A stretch of DNA of 64,000 bases. Source: Pseudoalteromonas sp. H105. Its GTDB lineage: Bacteria; Pseudomonadota; Gammaproteobacteria; Enterobacterales; Alteromonadaceae. A program made the translations under genes and the position numbers. The notes under the pieces are model-generated. The model made no database searches. It was not told the DNA's origin and worked only from the letters and a program-made list of their open reading frames with translations. Positions 39,275 through 48,894 of this stretch are shown piece by piece; the stretch's first letter is position 1, and each line of letters starts with the position of its first letter. The DNA is taken from NCBI RefSeq assembly GCF_001469215.1, contig NZ_LOFH01000004.1, positions 1 to 64,000 on the forward strand, given 5' to 3'.

Positions 39275-40363
39275 TTAGCTTCTTAGTCCACAGGTTACCA
39301 TCACAACAGCATGATCTGTGCTTTGGTCATCGGTCTCAAAATCAGGGTGCGTTAAATGTCTATCGTATGTACTGTATGCAACAACATCATAAAAGCTATT
39401 ATGGTAGCCAGCATCGAATTCGCACGACAGTAAAATATAATCAAGCACTGAGCTGTTTGCGCCAAAATAATGTGTGGGTGTGCGTGTTGGTTGTGTTTCA
39501 TCACCCCGCGTACCGTCTACATGATCTAACTCATTGTTAGCCAGTGATTTCACATACAAATCCCACGCATCATTGAGGACATATTTTGCAAGATACGCCT
39601 TGGAATCAAATACCGATCCAAACCGTAAGCGGTTCGTCAGTAAATGCCCCAATACACCATCACTAAGGCTATTATTAAAGTCGCCCATTACTATTAGTGG
39701 ATTTTGTGAACTCTCCCGTCGAGTGATTATTTCTGACATTAACAGTGTCGCTTCGCTGCCACGTTGCACCGTTGCTCCCCAGCCACCTACAATTTGTGCA
39801 CGTAATTGCTCAATAAACCTTTTTTCTGGCGTAACATCATTATGCTCTGCAATGTCGATGGTTGAACGTTTCGATTTTAAATGAACAACATAGCAATCCG
39901 TTTCACCTAAGTGTGGTAAATCAATGGTTGCACGAAGCACTTTACGGCTGTATCCAAAATCAGCATTTAAGCCCAATGCATGTATAAGTGCATCGTCATG
40001 TTGCACGCCGCACGTCTGGGTAATAGGGTAACGGGAAGCAATAGCAACAACTGGCCGTTTATAAATAAAGTCATCAATTATCTGGGGATCACCCACTGTG
40101 GTAAAGTAGGGATAACCCGCTTCGTATGAAAGATTTTTGAGTGATTCAATACTAAACACCTCTTGAAAAGCAATGACATCCGGTTGATATTGCTTTAGAT
40201 AATCAGTAATCCAACTCTGTTTTTTAGCCCATTGATGCGCAGTATAAATTTTCTCAAAATCATAAAAAGCATTTGGTGGCTCAAGATAATTAAATAAATT
40301 GAACGTTGCCATCTTCAGTTGGTTGTGACCAATATCACTTAATGCATCTTCGCTAATTTGCAC
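39275..40363 (-). CDS. Endonuclease/exonuclease/phosphatase family protein
   Basis: 362 residues without leader. The fold blocks are ATFNLFNYLEPP, DVIAFQEVFS (catalytic Glu), CYVVHLKSKRS, VMGDFNNSLSD and the C-terminal STDHAVVMV (catalytic Asp-His pair). The family cleaves phosphodiesters in nucleic acids or phosphoinositide-like molecules; substrate unknown. Start is a GTG preceded by AGGA at 10 bp. It is monocistronic. Confidence 0.88.
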   Translation of the reverse strand: MQISEDALSDIGHNQLKMATFNLFNYLEPPNAFYDFEKIYTAHQWAKKQSWITDYLKQYQPDVIAFQEVFSIESLKNLSYEAGYPYFTTVGDPQIIDDFIYKRPVVAIASRYPITQTCGVQHDDALIHALGLNADFGYSRKVLRATIDLPHLGETDCYVVHLKSKRSTIDIAEHNDVTPEKRFIEQLRAQIVGGWGATVQRGSEATLLMSEIITRRESSQNPLIVMGDFNNSLSDGVLGHLLTNRLRFGSVFDSKAYLAKYVLNDAWDLYVKSLANNELDHVDGTRGDETQPTRTPTHYFGANSSVLDYILLSCEFDAGYHNSFYDVVAYSTYDRHLTHPDFETDDQSTDHAVVMVTCGLRS

Positions 40364-40739
40364 CGATTCACTGTCCTGTTGTATTGAATTACAACGGATA
40401 ATAAACGCCTAGAAGTTAAAAAATCAAAATTTAATGCTAAAAGTTCAACATCAAAATGCAATACTGATTTATTACAGTCAGTAATCTAAATACACAAGAC
40501 ATAGTTTTTGCACCTTAATAACATGAATTTACATGCCAACAGCTTGTTTTACACATGTGAACCCAACGTAGTTGGCGGTTAAAAAAGCCATTGTAAATAA
40601 CTTTGTTATCTAAAGTTAAAGCTAAATTATATGCTGGCTACTTTAACCCTGCTTTATTTGGTCAAGTTGATCATTTAGGATAAGAAACGCGTAGTGAAAC
40701 TAATACCTAAAATTTATTAGCAACGATTAAGGATTCCCG
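40364..40739. promoter_or_regulatory. Divergent intergenic region between the EEP gene and yghU
   Basis: 376 bp, AT-rich, with no convincing reading frame or hairpin. It must contain both promoters; I cannot point to certain boxes or an operator. Confidence 0.4.
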
Positions 40740-41576
40740 ATGAGTGATAACGATTATACCCCGCCACAAGTATGGCAATGGGATGCAAACAATGGTGGCG
40801 AGTGGGCTAAAACAAACCGCCCAGTTGCTGGCGCAACTCACCAGCTAGATTTACCCATAGGTGAACACCCTTTGCAATTATATTCGTTAGCCACTCCTAA
40901 CGGCCAAAAAGTAACAATAATGCTCGAAGAACTTTTAGAGCGGGGCTTTAACGAGGCTGAGTACGACGCTTATCTGATAAAAATAGGTGATGGAGACCAA
41001 TTTTCATCTGGCTTTGTTAGTGCTAACCCCAACTCAAAAATCCCTGCATTAATGGACCATAGTACCTCCCCTGTCACGCGCGTTTTTGAGTCGGGTGCTA
41101 TTTTACAGTATTTAGCTGAAAAGTTTGATGCGCTAATACCACGTGATCACACCAGTAAAACAGAATGCCGCAACTGGTTATTTTGGCAAATGGGGTCAGC
41201 GCCTTACCTCGGTGGCGGGTTCGGTCACTTTTACGCGTACGCTCCTTACAAAATGCAATACCCTATTGACCGCTTTACTATGGAGGTAAAACGCCAGCTA
41301 GACGTGCTCAACCGTCACTTAAGCGATCATGACTACATGGCTGGTAGCGAATACTCTATCGCCGATATAGCTATTTGGCCTTGGTATGGCAACTTAGTAT
41401 TAGGTAATCTGTATGATGCTGCCGAATTTTTAGATGTCCAGTCATATACACACTTACATCGCTGGGCAAAACAAATAGAGCGCCGCCCAGCAGTAAAAAG
41501 AGGCATTCGCGTAAACCGTACCTGGGGCCCTGATGAAAATCAGCTTGCAGAGCGCCACAGTAAAGATGATTTTTAA
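40740..41576 (+). CDS. yghU: Glutathione-dependent disulfide-bond oxidoreductase YghU
   Basis: 278 residues, GST superfamily. The N-terminal extension (YTPPQVWQWDANNGGEWAKT), the thioredoxin-like domain with LYSLATPNGQKVTIMLEEL and PNSKIPALMD, FESGAILQYLAEKF, and the C-terminal helical domain with YSIADIAIWPWYG match YghU, a disulfide-bond reductase that binds two glutathiones. Fits oxidative-stress defence. It has its own upstream region. Confidence 0.93.
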   Translation: MSDNDYTPPQVWQWDANNGGEWAKTNRPVAGATHQLDLPIGEHPLQLYSLATPNGQKVTIMLEELLERGFNEAEYDAYLIKIGDGDQFSSGFVSANPNSKIPALMDHSTSPVTRVFESGAILQYLAEKFDALIPRDHTSKTECRNWLFWQMGSAPYLGGGFGHFYAYAPYKMQYPIDRFTMEVKRQLDVLNRHLSDHDYMAGSEYSIADIAIWPWYGNLVLGNLYDAAEFLDVQSYTHLHRWAKQIERRPAVKRGIRVNRTWGPDENQLAERHSKDDF

Positions 41577-41634
41577 AATCATCTTTACCTTTAACTCGCC
41601 CTATTCATTTCATAATGCGTAAATAAATTTTCGT

Positions 41635-42933
41635 ATGAAAAAGCTCAGTAAAGAAGACATATACCAAAGGCTCAGCAACACAGAAGACGCTAGAGCATGT
41701 AAAGCCATAGATGAAGCGGCCTGCAAAGTTGTACCAGGTAACTTCATTACACTTTTGGTCAGCCAGCTGTTTAGCAAATTTGCCGATGCCCTACTCAACC
41801 CTAAAGTTACTTTACCTTGGCTATTGCATAGTCTGAATGTACCCAGCAGCTTCATCGCATGGCTAGTGCCAATAAGAGAGTCTGGCTCCATGCTGCCACA
41901 ACTTGCCATTGCCAATATAATAAGACAATGTAAAGTCAGAAAGTGGGTGTGGGTTGCTGGTGCACTCGTTCAAGCTGTATGTATCATCGCTATGCTCATC
42001 AGTGCATTAACCCTGACGGGTCATGCTGCTGGGTATACAATTATTGCTTCGCTGATCGTATTTAGCCTTGCTCGTGGCTTTAATTCAATTGCCTCTAAAG
42101 ATGTTCTTGGCAAAGTAATCCCAAAACAACAAAGAGGTAACATAGGCGGCCTTGCTGCCAGTTTTGCAGGCTTTGCAACCCTGACGTTTGGTCTTGGGTT
42201 ATGGTATTTACAAACACGCGGGTTTGAAAATGGCGTATACATTGCCCTTATGCTGGCCGTTGTTATGTGGCTGTTTGCCGCGCTGTCGTACAGCCAAATT
42301 AAGGAATATAAAGGGGCCACTGAAGGCGCTAAAAATGGTTTATTGCATGCGTTATCAAAATTGACGTTGCTGGTTGAAGATAAGCAATTTGCTCATTTTG
42401 TTTTTACTCGCGCATTGCTGCTGTGCTCCGCTTTAAGTGCGCCTTTTTATATTGTACTTGCAAGCGAACACGCGTTCGACTTTTCATTGCTTGCTACCTT
42501 TATGGCTTTATCAGGGCTTGCAAGTTTGGTTTCAGCGCCCATATGGGGAAGATTAAGTGACTTATCCAGTCAGCGTGTATTGGTGTTTGCCGCACTTTTA
42601 GTCACGTTAAACGGATTTGTTGTGTACGCCATCGCTCATTTTAGCCCATCGATGTTAGATGAGTTTTGGTTATTACCCCTGTGCTACTTTTTCCTCACCA
42701 TTGCTCATCAAGGTGTCAGGCTTGGCCGTAAAACTTACTTGGTTGATATGGCACAAGGTAACAAACGCACCGACTATGTTGCTGTGAGCAATACGGTGAT
42801 CGGGCTGGTGTTATTAATTTTGGGTAGCGTAGGCCTGCTCAATGCTTATTTATCAACCGCTGAACTGATTTTATTCTACAGCCTACTAGGTTTAATGGGT
42901 GCAGTGAGTGCATGGCGATTACCCAACACCTAA
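41635..42933 (+). CDS. MFS transporter
   Basis: 432 residues with about 10-12 hydrophobic segments starting near residue 60 after a charged N-terminal part, and loop motifs such as IRESGSMLPQL and SAPIWGRLSDLSSQRVLVFA (the intracellular loop between helices of the second half). This is the major facilitator fold with an unusual cytoplasmic N-terminal extension. Substrate unknown. It lies 58 bp after yghU on the same strand and may be co-transcribed. Confidence 0.85.
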   Translation: MKKLSKEDIYQRLSNTEDARACKAIDEAACKVVPGNFITLLVSQLFSKFADALLNPKVTLPWLLHSLNVPSSFIAWLVPIRESGSMLPQLAIANIIRQCKVRKWVWVAGALVQAVCIIAMLISALTLTGHAAGYTIIASLIVFSLARGFNSIASKDVLGKVIPKQQRGNIGGLAASFAGFATLTFGLGLWYLQTRGFENGVYIALMLAVVMWLFAALSYSQIKEYKGATEGAKNGLLHALSKLTLLVEDKQFAHFVFTRALLLCSALSAPFYIVLASEHAFDFSLLATFMALSGLASLVSAPIWGRLSDLSSQRVLVFAALLVTLNGFVVYAIAHFSPSMLDEFWLLPLCYFFLTIAHQGVRLGRKTYLVDMAQGNKRTDYVAVSNTVIGLVLLILGSVGLLNAYLSTAELILFYSLLGLMGAVSAWRLPNT

Positions 42934-42975
42934 GACTCATGCTAAACCCGTACTGAGTTAGCTCACCAAAATAAA

Positions 42976-42997
42976 AAAGGCGACCGTGGTCGCCTTT
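42976..42997. terminator. Bidirectional terminator between MFS and S9 peptidase genes
   Basis: AAAGGCGACC pairs with GGTCGCCTTT around a 2 base loop, preceded by an A-run. It serves two convergent genes. Confidence 0.85.
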
Positions 42998-43000
42998 ATG

Positions 43001-44923
43001 CTAATTTTTTAAGTGTTTATCAAAAAAATTGAGAAACGCTTGCAACGTTTTAATTCGGTAAGGCTGGTGTGACAAATAATGATCGCCATCTTCAAGTTCA
43101 ATGTAGGTCACGTCTTTCCCTTCATCACTGAGCTCGTCTTCCATTTCACGGCTATGATACACAGAAACGATGTTGTCATCTGAGCCATGCAACAATAACA
43201 CTGGGCGATTTATTTCTTTTGCAAAATTGACCGGGGAATATTTTTCCAGCTCATCATCGTCGGTACCAAATTGCTTGCGCACAATCTCTTTATTAGTGAA
43301 ATAGCGTGCTTTTGAAACAAGGTATTCCAAGTCTGTGACACCCGCAAAGCTTGCTGCGCATTTAAACGTTTCAGGGTGCTTAACGACGGCCATTAATGCT
43401 GCATAACCCCCATAACTTGCGCCACCGATACAAATTTTGTCTTTATCAGCAATTCCTTCGTCTACCAACCAAAGCGCGGCATCTTGAAGATCGTCTTGCA
43501 TTTCTTTACCAAACCCTTGCACTGAGGCCATCATAAAGTCATGCCCATAGCCACTTGAGCCTCTAAAGTTGGGTTGCAACACCGCATACCCATTGTACGT
43601 TAACAGTGCAGTCCAGTAATCAAACCCGGCATAATCACGTGCCATAGGGCCACCATGCGGAAACACGATGGTCGGCAACTTATCTCCCGCTTTATAACCC
43701 ACTGGTAAGCTTAAGTAGCCCTCAATCGTCAGTCCGTCTCTGGCTTTGTAACTAATGTGTTTTTTATCAGTGTAAACCGTGCTATCAATATCTGGGTAAG
43801 CATTGGCAAATACCACCAGCTCGCCACTATCGCGGTTACCTAACATATAAGTGCCGGCACTGTCATCACCGGTTAAATAAATAACATATTGGCGCTGGTC
43901 ATGGCTGGTATCGATAATATCCACATCAAACTTTTCACTGGGCAACACTGAGCGAAGAGACGTGTGCAGTTTATTTAAGTCTTCATCCCAGTAGCGTACA
44001 CCATCCTCAAGTTGAGAATGGGTAAATCCAGCCACATTATTCGTCAGTGAAGAATAGAAAATAGAGCCGTCAAAATCGTAATTATCATCACTAAAGATCA
44101 ACTCTTTCTTATCGTTGGTTAAATCCATTTTATACAAAGCATCACGGCCATCTTTCAGCGCGGTGTAATAAATAACATTTGGGTTTTTATCAAACCCTAA
44201 AATACGTACGCTCTCTTTGCTCAATGCAGAAAAACTAAATAGCGTTTTGCGCTTTGCTCTGTCTTCGGTATATAAAACATACTCAAATTGATCTTCATCC
44301 ATTTTCATTGCTATACGCACATTGCCTTGCCTATCAGCAATCCAGTCGATGACTTGGCTTCGAGCGCGCTGCACTTTTTTCTTGCGAGAGGTGTTTAAAT
44401 TAAGCTCATACACCGCAGGCGTGTTTGCTATATCGTAATCACCCTGAACTAAAATAGTGTCTTTTCGTTCGGGTAAAAAACTAATCACTTGATCGCCAAA
44501 TTGAGGCTGGCGCTCATCACGATTAAAGTTGGGCCTTATAGCGAGTTTTACGTCTTCTTTCTCTTTTATGTTGTAGGCATACATACGTGTGGAAGAGTAC
44601 TTAGGCCCGCCAAACTCACGCTTTATGTAACGCGCCCCTAACAATAAAACCTCATCATTAGCCCAGGTGTACCAATCAAAGAAAATAGTGTGATTATCTG
44701 AGCGAATGATTGGTGTGAAATCTTTCTTTTTACGGTCATAAACCATTAACACCAATTCACCATTGACGTTACGAACAAAAGCAAGGTTTTCGCCATTGGG
44801 GGAAAGCTTTAATTGGCTAAAGGCTTTGAGCGATGCAAATGCCTCAACAGGCAATGCGTTTTTTTGGCCAGCTAACGCTATAAAGCTTAGTAATAATAAC
44901 AAAGCAGGAAGTATAAACTTCAT
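43001..44923 (-). CDS. Secreted S9 family prolyl oligopeptidase-like peptidase
   Basis: 640 residues. A signal peptide (about 1-18, ends ALAGQ), a seven-bladed propeller-like part (20-380) and a C-terminal alpha/beta-hydrolase domain. The triad is Ser503 in GGASYGGYAAL, Asp582 or Asp583 in HGSDDNIV and His615 in GDHYLSHQ; FPHGGPMARD forms the oxyanion region. It resembles periplasmic alanyl/dipeptidyl peptidases that degrade oligopeptides. Monocistronic. Confidence 0.93.
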   Translation of the reverse strand: MKFILPALLLLLSFIALAGQKNALPVEAFASLKAFSQLKLSPNGENLAFVRNVNGELVLMVYDRKKKDFTPIIRSDNHTIFFDWYTWANDEVLLLGARYIKREFGGPKYSSTRMYAYNIKEKEDVKLAIRPNFNRDERQPQFGDQVISFLPERKDTILVQGDYDIANTPAVYELNLNTSRKKKVQRARSQVIDWIADRQGNVRIAMKMDEDQFEYVLYTEDRAKRKTLFSFSALSKESVRILGFDKNPNVIYYTALKDGRDALYKMDLTNDKKELIFSDDNYDFDGSIFYSSLTNNVAGFTHSQLEDGVRYWDEDLNKLHTSLRSVLPSEKFDVDIIDTSHDQRQYVIYLTGDDSAGTYMLGNRDSGELVVFANAYPDIDSTVYTDKKHISYKARDGLTIEGYLSLPVGYKAGDKLPTIVFPHGGPMARDYAGFDYWTALLTYNGYAVLQPNFRGSSGYGHDFMMASVQGFGKEMQDDLQDAALWLVDEGIADKDKICIGGASYGGYAALMAVVKHPETFKCAASFAGVTDLEYLVSKARYFTNKEIVRKQFGTDDDELEKYSPVNFAKEINRPVLLLHGSDDNIVSVYHSREMEDELSDEGKDVTYIELEDGDHYLSHQPYRIKTLQAFLNFFDKHLKN

Positions 44924-45132
44924 AGAAAGTCCATTTAAATTATTGTTGTAACAGCAACTTTACCATAGCCATAATGGGGACTTCCAGATTTTAGTTTTTT
45001 ACTTTCTGGGTATTTCACCCAAATATCAATGCTATTTATTACACTTACTTACAAAACTTAAATTGAAAACCGACCACATTGGTGAATACTGTCTGTAGAC
45101 AAAACAAACAATAAAATTAAATGGAATTAAAT

Positions 45133-46515
45133 ATGCTCAAAACATTTTTAGCCACGTCAATTCTTTTAGCATCTCCGCTTGTACTTGCAAGCCAGCAGCT
45201 GTCTATTAAAACAAGCAATGAATTAATAACCACAGACACCTCAATGGCATTTGCCTATAACGATGAATTACAACAATTGGCGCAAGTGGATTTAGCGAAT
45301 AACCTTAATTATATGCTCACACTGCCACAGCATTCTTTGGGCTTTGACACGGCTATACTAGCTAACAAGCAACACCCTCAAGCATTAATCTTAACTACAG
45401 ATGGGGTCTACCTCAGTGAAAAAGATAAGAGCGTTTTATTATTTAAATATGAGTCCGTTTTAAACCGCTTAGACAGTGATAAATTTACCAAAGTAAACTT
45501 TATCATTGATGCCAACAAAGATGGTTTAAGCGATATTCTTTTGCCAGATATTGAAAAAAACACCTTGTATATTCAGGATCAACAAGGGCAATTTAACGCG
45601 CATACTTTTACTAAACAAGCCCAATTTCGGGGAGATTTTAGAGCAAATCGCTTTAAATTAGATATTGATATTAGCATTGCCCCACAAGTGTTCGACTTAA
45701 ACCAAGATGGCCTGACTGACTTAGTCTTCTCAAACAAAAAGAACGCCCAAGTATTACTGGCCAATGAAGCGGGCTTTGCACACAGCACCTCCTATTTAGA
45801 CTTCAACATGCAACTTGGCAAAACACCGGATGGTGAAACCCTCGAAATTGAATCACTGCTGGATATAAATAACGATGGTTTTGTAGATCTTATTACCAAA
45901 AAAATCCCTGATGTTGATGGCATGGACGCGATGAGTGCGACCGTTCACCGTCAACTTCATATGGGATTAGCCGCGGGTGGCTTTGCACAAAAAGCAATCA
46001 AACTGCCTGAGACCAGTATGATCGGCAATATAAAGTTTGATGAAGATTTTGATAATGATGGTCTAATGGACCTACAACGATTTAACATCGATTTTGGTTT
46101 TGGCACCATCGCGTCAATGGCCATGGGCGGAGGCGACACCGAGGTAGATGTTGAGTTTTCTGTGCATAAGCAACTCACAAGCGGTCAATTCAGTGAAGAC
46201 CCAAATGCCGATTTTGAAGTAGAAACGCCCCTTTCAATGTCTAACAACTCATCACTCAAGCCATTATTTCTGGGTGATATAAATGGTGATAATAAGCTTG
46301 ATGCCATCTATAAAAGCGGCAGTAAAACGCTGTCAGTCTATTATGGTGAAACCACCGATTTATTGAGCGCCAAGCGCAAGAAAATCAAGCATAAATTACC
46401 TGAAAAAAATCACGACATCCTACTGCTCGATATTAATAATGATGCAAAAAAAGATTTCGTGTTTAAATTTACAGACGAAGACGGCACTAGCACGATTAAA
46501 ACCGTCATTAATTAA
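45133..46515 (+). CDS. Secreted VCBS/FG-GAP repeat protein
   Basis: 460 residues from the ATG at 45133 (an ATG 12 bp earlier is possible). Signal peptide about 1-20 (ends LVLAS). At least six Asp-rich calcium-binding loops occur: DANKDGLSD, DLNQDGLTD, DINNDGFVD, DFDNDGLMD, DINGDNKLD and DINNDAKKD. This is the FG-GAP/integrin-like propeller pattern. No catalytic domain seen; probably periplasmic or extracellular. Monocistronic. Confidence 0.85.
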   Translation: MLKTFLATSILLASPLVLASQQLSIKTSNELITTDTSMAFAYNDELQQLAQVDLANNLNYMLTLPQHSLGFDTAILANKQHPQALILTTDGVYLSEKDKSVLLFKYESVLNRLDSDKFTKVNFIIDANKDGLSDILLPDIEKNTLYIQDQQGQFNAHTFTKQAQFRGDFRANRFKLDIDISIAPQVFDLNQDGLTDLVFSNKKNAQVLLANEAGFAHSTSYLDFNMQLGKTPDGETLEIESLLDINNDGFVDLITKKIPDVDGMDAMSATVHRQLHMGLAAGGFAQKAIKLPETSMIGNIKFDEDFDNDGLMDLQRFNIDFGFGTIASMAMGGGDTEVDVEFSVHKQLTSGQFSEDPNADFEVETPLSMSNNSSLKPLFLGDINGDNKLDAIYKSGSKTLSVYYGETTDLLSAKRKKIKHKLPEKNHDILLLDINNDAKKDFVFKFTDEDGTSTIKTVIN

Positions 46516-46544
46516 CAACCAGTATACCGTGCTTATTACAATGT

Positions 46545-46579
46545 ATCTGTCGTATAGCGACGATTGCTATACGACAGAT
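46545..46579. terminator. Perfect 14 bp inverted repeat downstream of the FG-GAP gene
   Basis: ATCTGTCGTATAGC pairs perfectly with GCTATACGACAGAT around a 7 base loop, 29 bp after the stop codon. There is no real T-tract, so terminator is a guess; it could be a mobile-repeat relic or a protein site. Confidence 0.45.
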
Positions 46580-46741
46580 TTATCAGGCCGGCGCGCATAT
46601 CAGACCGGGCACTTTAACGAATAAATTGAGTGATCAAACAATTGCTTGCTCACATATACATTAAAATGCGCGTTAGTTCGGGCAGAAATATACGCAATTC
46701 ACACATTATTAACTGGTTATTCGCACAAGGAGTAATACGTT

Positions 46742-47023
46742 TTGCTAAATAAATTAATTGCACCATCGCTACTCGTTTTATTATCGGCCTGTGGCGCAAC
46801 GCAAGCCCCACCCTATCAAAAAGACAGGACACCCGAGGCTAGAGACCAGTATTCTGGCGTGCAGGGTATGGCGCAGTACCAAAAAGATCAACGTTACCTC
46901 GCCAATAAGGAATTATCTGCTCAATGTACGCAAGCTAAAATTGACTTAACCATAGCTACAGCAGATAAAAATACCCGCGAGATAAAAAAACAAAATGCGT
47001 TAATTAGCAATAGCTGCCTTTAA
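46742..47023 (+). CDS. Small lipoprotein of unknown function
   Basis: 93 residues beginning with a TTG, chosen because a clear AAGGAG lies 9 bp upstream and the reading then starts a lipoprotein leader: MLNKLIAPSLLVLLSACG, lipobox LSAC with the lipidated Cys17. The mature part is short and charged with VQGMAQYQKDQRYLANKEL. No family recognised. A decayed partial copy of the QYQKDQRYLANKE stretch occurs at 48236. Confidence 0.7.
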   Translation: MLNKLIAPSLLVLLSACGATQAPPYQKDRTPEARDQYSGVQGMAQYQKDQRYLANKELSAQCTQAKIDLTIATADKNTREIKKQNALISNSCL

Positions 47024-47095
47024 TACGCGCCAACACGCGCTTTGCTTTTTAATGTAGCCTACGACTATTTGCACTTTCTGCAAGAAGTTAAGGAG

Positions 47096-47182
47096 ATGAG
47101 GCAATGTCGATTTAAAGTTATAATATTACTCCTTGCTTTAGTCCCTTTTAGTTATGCAACTGAGCTAAACGCAAGCTTATGA
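47096..47182 (+). CDS. Orphan 28-codon signal-peptide-like ORF
   Basis: Reads MRQCRFKVIILLLALVPFSY then ATELNASL and stops, with AAGGAG immediately before the ATG (unusually close). The last codons overlap the first possible ATG of the next gene. It looks like the leader of a lost exported protein, or a short leader peptide for the PD40 gene. Not recognisable further. Confidence 0.35.
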   Translation: MRQCRFKVIILLLALVPFSYATELNASL

Positions 47183-47199
47183 GAAGGAAACGTTTTACG

Positions 47200-48138
47200 A
47201 TGACTCATAGCATTAGAAAATTAAATAGGTTAGCTTTTTTACCTTTATTTGTAGTTTTATTCTCTGGCTGTCAGATAAATAAACAACCAATGCTTTCTTC
47301 GTACTCCATTGTGTATTCATCACATGGAGCAAACGGTAGAGAAATTTATTTGATTGATGAAAATGGAGAATCGGGATTAAAAGTAACAAGTCAAACGGGG
47401 TATGACGGTTATCCTTCAGTTTCACCTGACGGAAAACGCATTGCATTTTATGGAAAATACGATAACCGTAAAACCTGGTCGATTCATTCTATAAATGTCG
47501 ATGGTGAAAATGTCCAGAGATTGACCAACGTAAAAAATGTATGGGATAGTGCACCTACTTGGTCTCCTGATGGGGAAATAATTGCTTTTGCCCGAGAGTA
47601 CCAAGATCCACAAAAAGGATGGCAAGAAGAGATTTGGCTGATGAATAACGATGGTAGCAATCAACGCCAGATAAAAGCGCTAAAAGGCCGCGCACCTTAT
47701 TTTTTGCCTGATGGAAAAATACTCTTTCACTCTAAAACAGGTCCAAGCCAAATTTGTATAGCGGATATAGATGGCGGCAATCTCATAAAGCTTACAAATA
47801 ATGATGCAAACGATTGGTCTCCAAAAGTTTCACCGGATGGGACACAAATCGTTTTCGTATCCAATCGAGATGGCAATCAAGAAATATATACAATGAATAT
47901 TGACGGCTCTCAGCAAAAACGTATCACATTCAATGAAACTGACGATTGGGGGCCAATATGGTCCGATGATGGATCAAAGATTTTATTTACTTCTGACTCC
48001 ATTGATTCCCTTGTTGTCTATAAAGTGAATAAAGATGGGTCATCAAAGGAAAAGATTATAAATAATGGTTCACAACTAGCCAGAGTTAAAAATTTAAACA
48101 AACATAGTTTAGAAAAACTCATTAAAACACAGCCATAA
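47200..48138 (+). CDS. TolB-like PD40/WD40 beta-propeller lipoprotein
   Basis: 312 residues from the ATG at 47200, 10 bp after AAGGAA; an ATG at 47179 is possible. Lipoprotein leader with lipobox LFSGC. The body is a string of PD40 repeats: YDGYPSVSPDGKRIAFYGK, WDSAPTWSPDGEIIAFARE, ANDWSPKVSPDGTQIVFVS and TDDWGPIWSDDGSKILFTS. Such TolB-type propellers are periplasmic binding platforms; the partner is unknown. It stands alone. Confidence 0.87.
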   Translation: MTHSIRKLNRLAFLPLFVVLFSGCQINKQPMLSSYSIVYSSHGANGREIYLIDENGESGLKVTSQTGYDGYPSVSPDGKRIAFYGKYDNRKTWSIHSINVDGENVQRLTNVKNVWDSAPTWSPDGEIIAFAREYQDPQKGWQEEIWLMNNDGSNQRQIKALKGRAPYFLPDGKILFHSKTGPSQICIADIDGGNLIKLTNNDANDWSPKVSPDGTQIVFVSNRDGNQEIYTMNIDGSQQKRITFNETDDWGPIWSDDGSKILFTSDSIDSLVVYKVNKDGSSKEKIINNGSQLARVKNLNKHSLEKLIKTQP

Positions 48139-48151
48139 AGACTAATAATCA

Positions 48152-48209
48152 TCGAAAAAGTGCAGCTAAAAAAGATTAACCTAACAAATTTCACTTTGCA
48201 CTTTTTCGA
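48152..48209. terminator. Hairpin with 13 bp stem downstream of the PD40 lipoprotein
   Basis: TCGAAAAAGTGCA pairs with TGCACTTTTTCGA across a 32 base loop. The long loop makes it a weak terminator; the stem may be part of a decayed repeat. Confidence 0.4.
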
Positions 48210-48232
48210 ACACCTGCTCGTATCATCTGTAG

Positions 48233-48273
48233 GGTTACCAAAAAGTTCAACGTTTCCTCGCTAAGAATGATTG
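48233..48273 (+). pseudogene. Partial degenerate copy of the small lipoprotein gene
   Basis: The frame reads GYQKVQRFLAKND, matching QYQKDQRYLANKE of the lipoprotein at 46742. The 34 bp from 48236 match those from 46877 with a handful of substitutions. No start or lipobox is present nearby, so this is a remnant, not a gene. Confidence 0.6.
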
Positions 48274-48291
48274 GACAGGTCTTTTTGCCTT

Positions 48292-48438
48292 ATGACACTT
48301 AACTGTGATGAATGTTTACAGCGTTACTTACAACATGTATTGCCAAAAGGGTTTATGCGTATTCGGCACTACGGATTTTTGGCAAATGCGTGTCGCAAAC
48401 CAAAGCTAGCCCTGATAAGGGCTCCGGTATCAACGTAA
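48292..48438 (+). pseudogene. IS91-family-like transposase remnant
   Basis: A 48-codon frame starting MTLNCDECLQRYLQHVLP and continuing KGFMRIRHYGFLANACRKP matches the conserved block found in IS91/IS801-type transposases (HVLPKGFMRIRHYG). Everything before and after it is missing and a stop follows at once. Confidence 0.75.
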
Positions 48439-48473
48439 CTCACCCCCTTGAAGCCGAAAGCAAATACAGAAAA

Positions 48474-48617
48474 ATGCACCACGGCTACCGCTTTGGCCTT
48501 GTCAGTCAGCAAGGTGAGTATATTACGATTTATTGGTGTGATGAATTTAGCTGTCGTGAACAACGAAAAAGCGTGAGCGAATTAGCAGCCATGGGCTGCA
48601 TCAAATCAATGAGTTAA
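48474..48617 (+). CDS. Short hypothetical ORF, doubtful
   Basis: 47 residues starting MHHGYRFGLVSQQGEY and containing WCDEFSCREQRK. The same frame is open upstream into the transposase remnant, so the start is uncertain. No ribosome site, no family recognised. It may be part of the decayed patch. Confidence 0.25.
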   Translation: MHHGYRFGLVSQQGEYITIYWCDEFSCREQRKSVSELAAMGCIKSMS

Positions 48618-48894
48618 CCTGCTTAACTGCTTAGGCTGAAGCGACTGTGTGTGGTGAAAATATCATTGCTTAACCATTAAATATTAGGTTTAATAGGGAC
48701 ATAATAAACACTGAGTAATGCAGGTATAGCTTAGATATCAGTTAAGCCATTAAACGCCTTTCTACATAGGTAAAGCCTCTTGCATAAACAACACCCACTC
48801 TGACACACCGAGCAGGTAGCGCCTAAGTCCAACAAGCGACACTACATCACAAACAGCATGTCGCATAAATACTAAAATATTAACTTAACTTAGC

